Source: Mycolicibacterium rhodesiae NBB3 (GTDB lineage Bacteria > Actinomycetota > Actinomycetes > Mycobacteriales > Mycobacteriaceae). From it: 64,000 nucleotides of DNA. The first letter of the stretch is position 1; every line of letters begins with the position of its first letter. Location of the stretch: contig NC_016604.1 in assembly GCF_000230895.2 (NCBI RefSeq), positions 2,294,001 through 2,358,000 of the forward strand. Reading direction: 5' to 3'. Shown piece after piece: positions 63,746 to 64,000 of the stretch. The notes under the pieces are model-generated. The model had not been told where the DNA came from, ran no database searches, and saw nothing but the letters and a program-made list of their open reading frames with translations. A program made the position numbers and the translations under genes.

Positions 63746-64000
63746 CTACTGCCGGTCGGCGCCAACGCTGGAACGCAGGAAGTCCACGACCGCATCAGCG
63801 GCCACGTCGGCGCCGTCGCGTTCACGGATTCGGGCTCCGATGCGCACAGCTGCATCGCGGTAGGCGGGGTCGTGTAACGCATTCGTGATCGCTTCACGGA
63901 TACGTTTGCTACCAGCGTGTTTCGGCAGCAGTATGCAGGCGCCGACACGCGCGATCTGCGCCCCGACGCGTTTCTGATCGATGAGCGGATTCGCCGGCAT
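63746..64000 (-). CDS. Glycosyltransferase (MGT-like), C-terminal part
   Basis: The frame is open to the window end, so the N-terminus is missing. The visible 84 residues (NPLIDQKRVGAQIARVGACILL ... ITNALHDPAYRDAAVRIGARIRERDG) match the C-terminal nucleotide-sugar binding end of GT1/macrolide-type glycosyltransferases. It converges with the OYE gene, nine bases apart. The ATG at 64000 is unlikely to be the true start. Confidence 0.72.
   Translation of the reverse strand: MPANPLIDQKRVGAQIARVGACILLPKHAGSKRIREAITNALHDPAYRDAAVRIGARIRERDGADVAADAVVDFLRSSVGADRQ

Overview
The window is high-GC actinobacterial DNA from a mycobacterium, most likely a fast-growing environmental species (Mycolicibacterium type). 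This is inferred from the KstR and KstR2 steroid regulons with their operators, the MmpL/PapA pair, two Ddn-type F420 reductases, a mycobacterial hemophore-like protein and the LpqN-type lipoprotein. Almost all of it is coding. I saw no rRNA, tRNA, CRISPR array, insertion sequence or prophage, and no gene-free stretch over 300 bases.

Layout. (1) 1-3324, + strand: fadE30 (5' end outside the window), ipdF, kstR2, fadA6, coupled by ATGA-type overlaps; this is half of the KstR2 regulon for sterol rings C/D. (2) 3406-12543: an accessory block with a zinc alcohol dehydrogenase, an exported alpha/beta hydrolase, an MmpL transporter, a PapA-type acyltransferase, and a divergent CitA/DcuS-like two-component system. 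Two copies of a roughly 60-bp element sit before the hydrolase and before papA. (3) 12506-17816: the rest of the KstR2 regulon (echA20-ipdA-ipdB-ipdC on -, two SDRs on +) around a perfect KstR2 operator. (4) 17819-31987: core KstR genes: two Ddn-like reductases, an NTF2-like protein, fadA5, cyp125, fadE28-fadE29-chsH2-chsH1-ltp2, a MaoC hydratase, kstD, hsaE-hsaG-hsaF. (5) 32060-40042: a RecQ-like helicase with a phosphoribosyltransferase-like tail, a hemophore-like protein, two Rv3531c-like paralogues flanking an IclR regulator, an SDR and a sulfotransferase-like protein. (6) 40046-45113: kshA with two small genes, a gamma carbonic anhydrase, a MOSC protein, a lipoprotein and an NTF2-like protein. 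(7) 45117-56169: a module matching genes known for C24-branched sterol side chains (two LLM flavoproteins, ltp3, ltp4, a double OB-fold protein, an acetoacetate decarboxylase-like protein, cyp142, echA19, fadD19, a nitronate monooxygenase-like protein). (8) 56229-64000: non-steroid genes: LpqN-like lipoprotein, PucR regulator with D-amino-acid dehydrogenase, GreA-like factor with a small downstream ORF, TetR, SDR, an old-yellow-enzyme homologue, and the end of a glycosyltransferase.

How it works together. CYP125/CYP142 oxidise the sterol tail, FadD19 activates it, EchA19/FadA5/FadE28-29/ChsH1-H2/Ltp2 shorten it, KstD and KshA open ring B, HsaE/F/G finish the A/B-ring fragment, and the Ipd/FadE30/FadA6/EchA20 set degrades rings C/D. 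Seven sites fit the KstR palindrome TnnAACnnGTTnnA exactly, one is degenerate, and one site fits KstR2. Several KstR promoters look leaderless. The least explained parts are the two-component/PapA/MmpL block with its duplicated element and the IclR/KstR doubly controlled paralogue pair.
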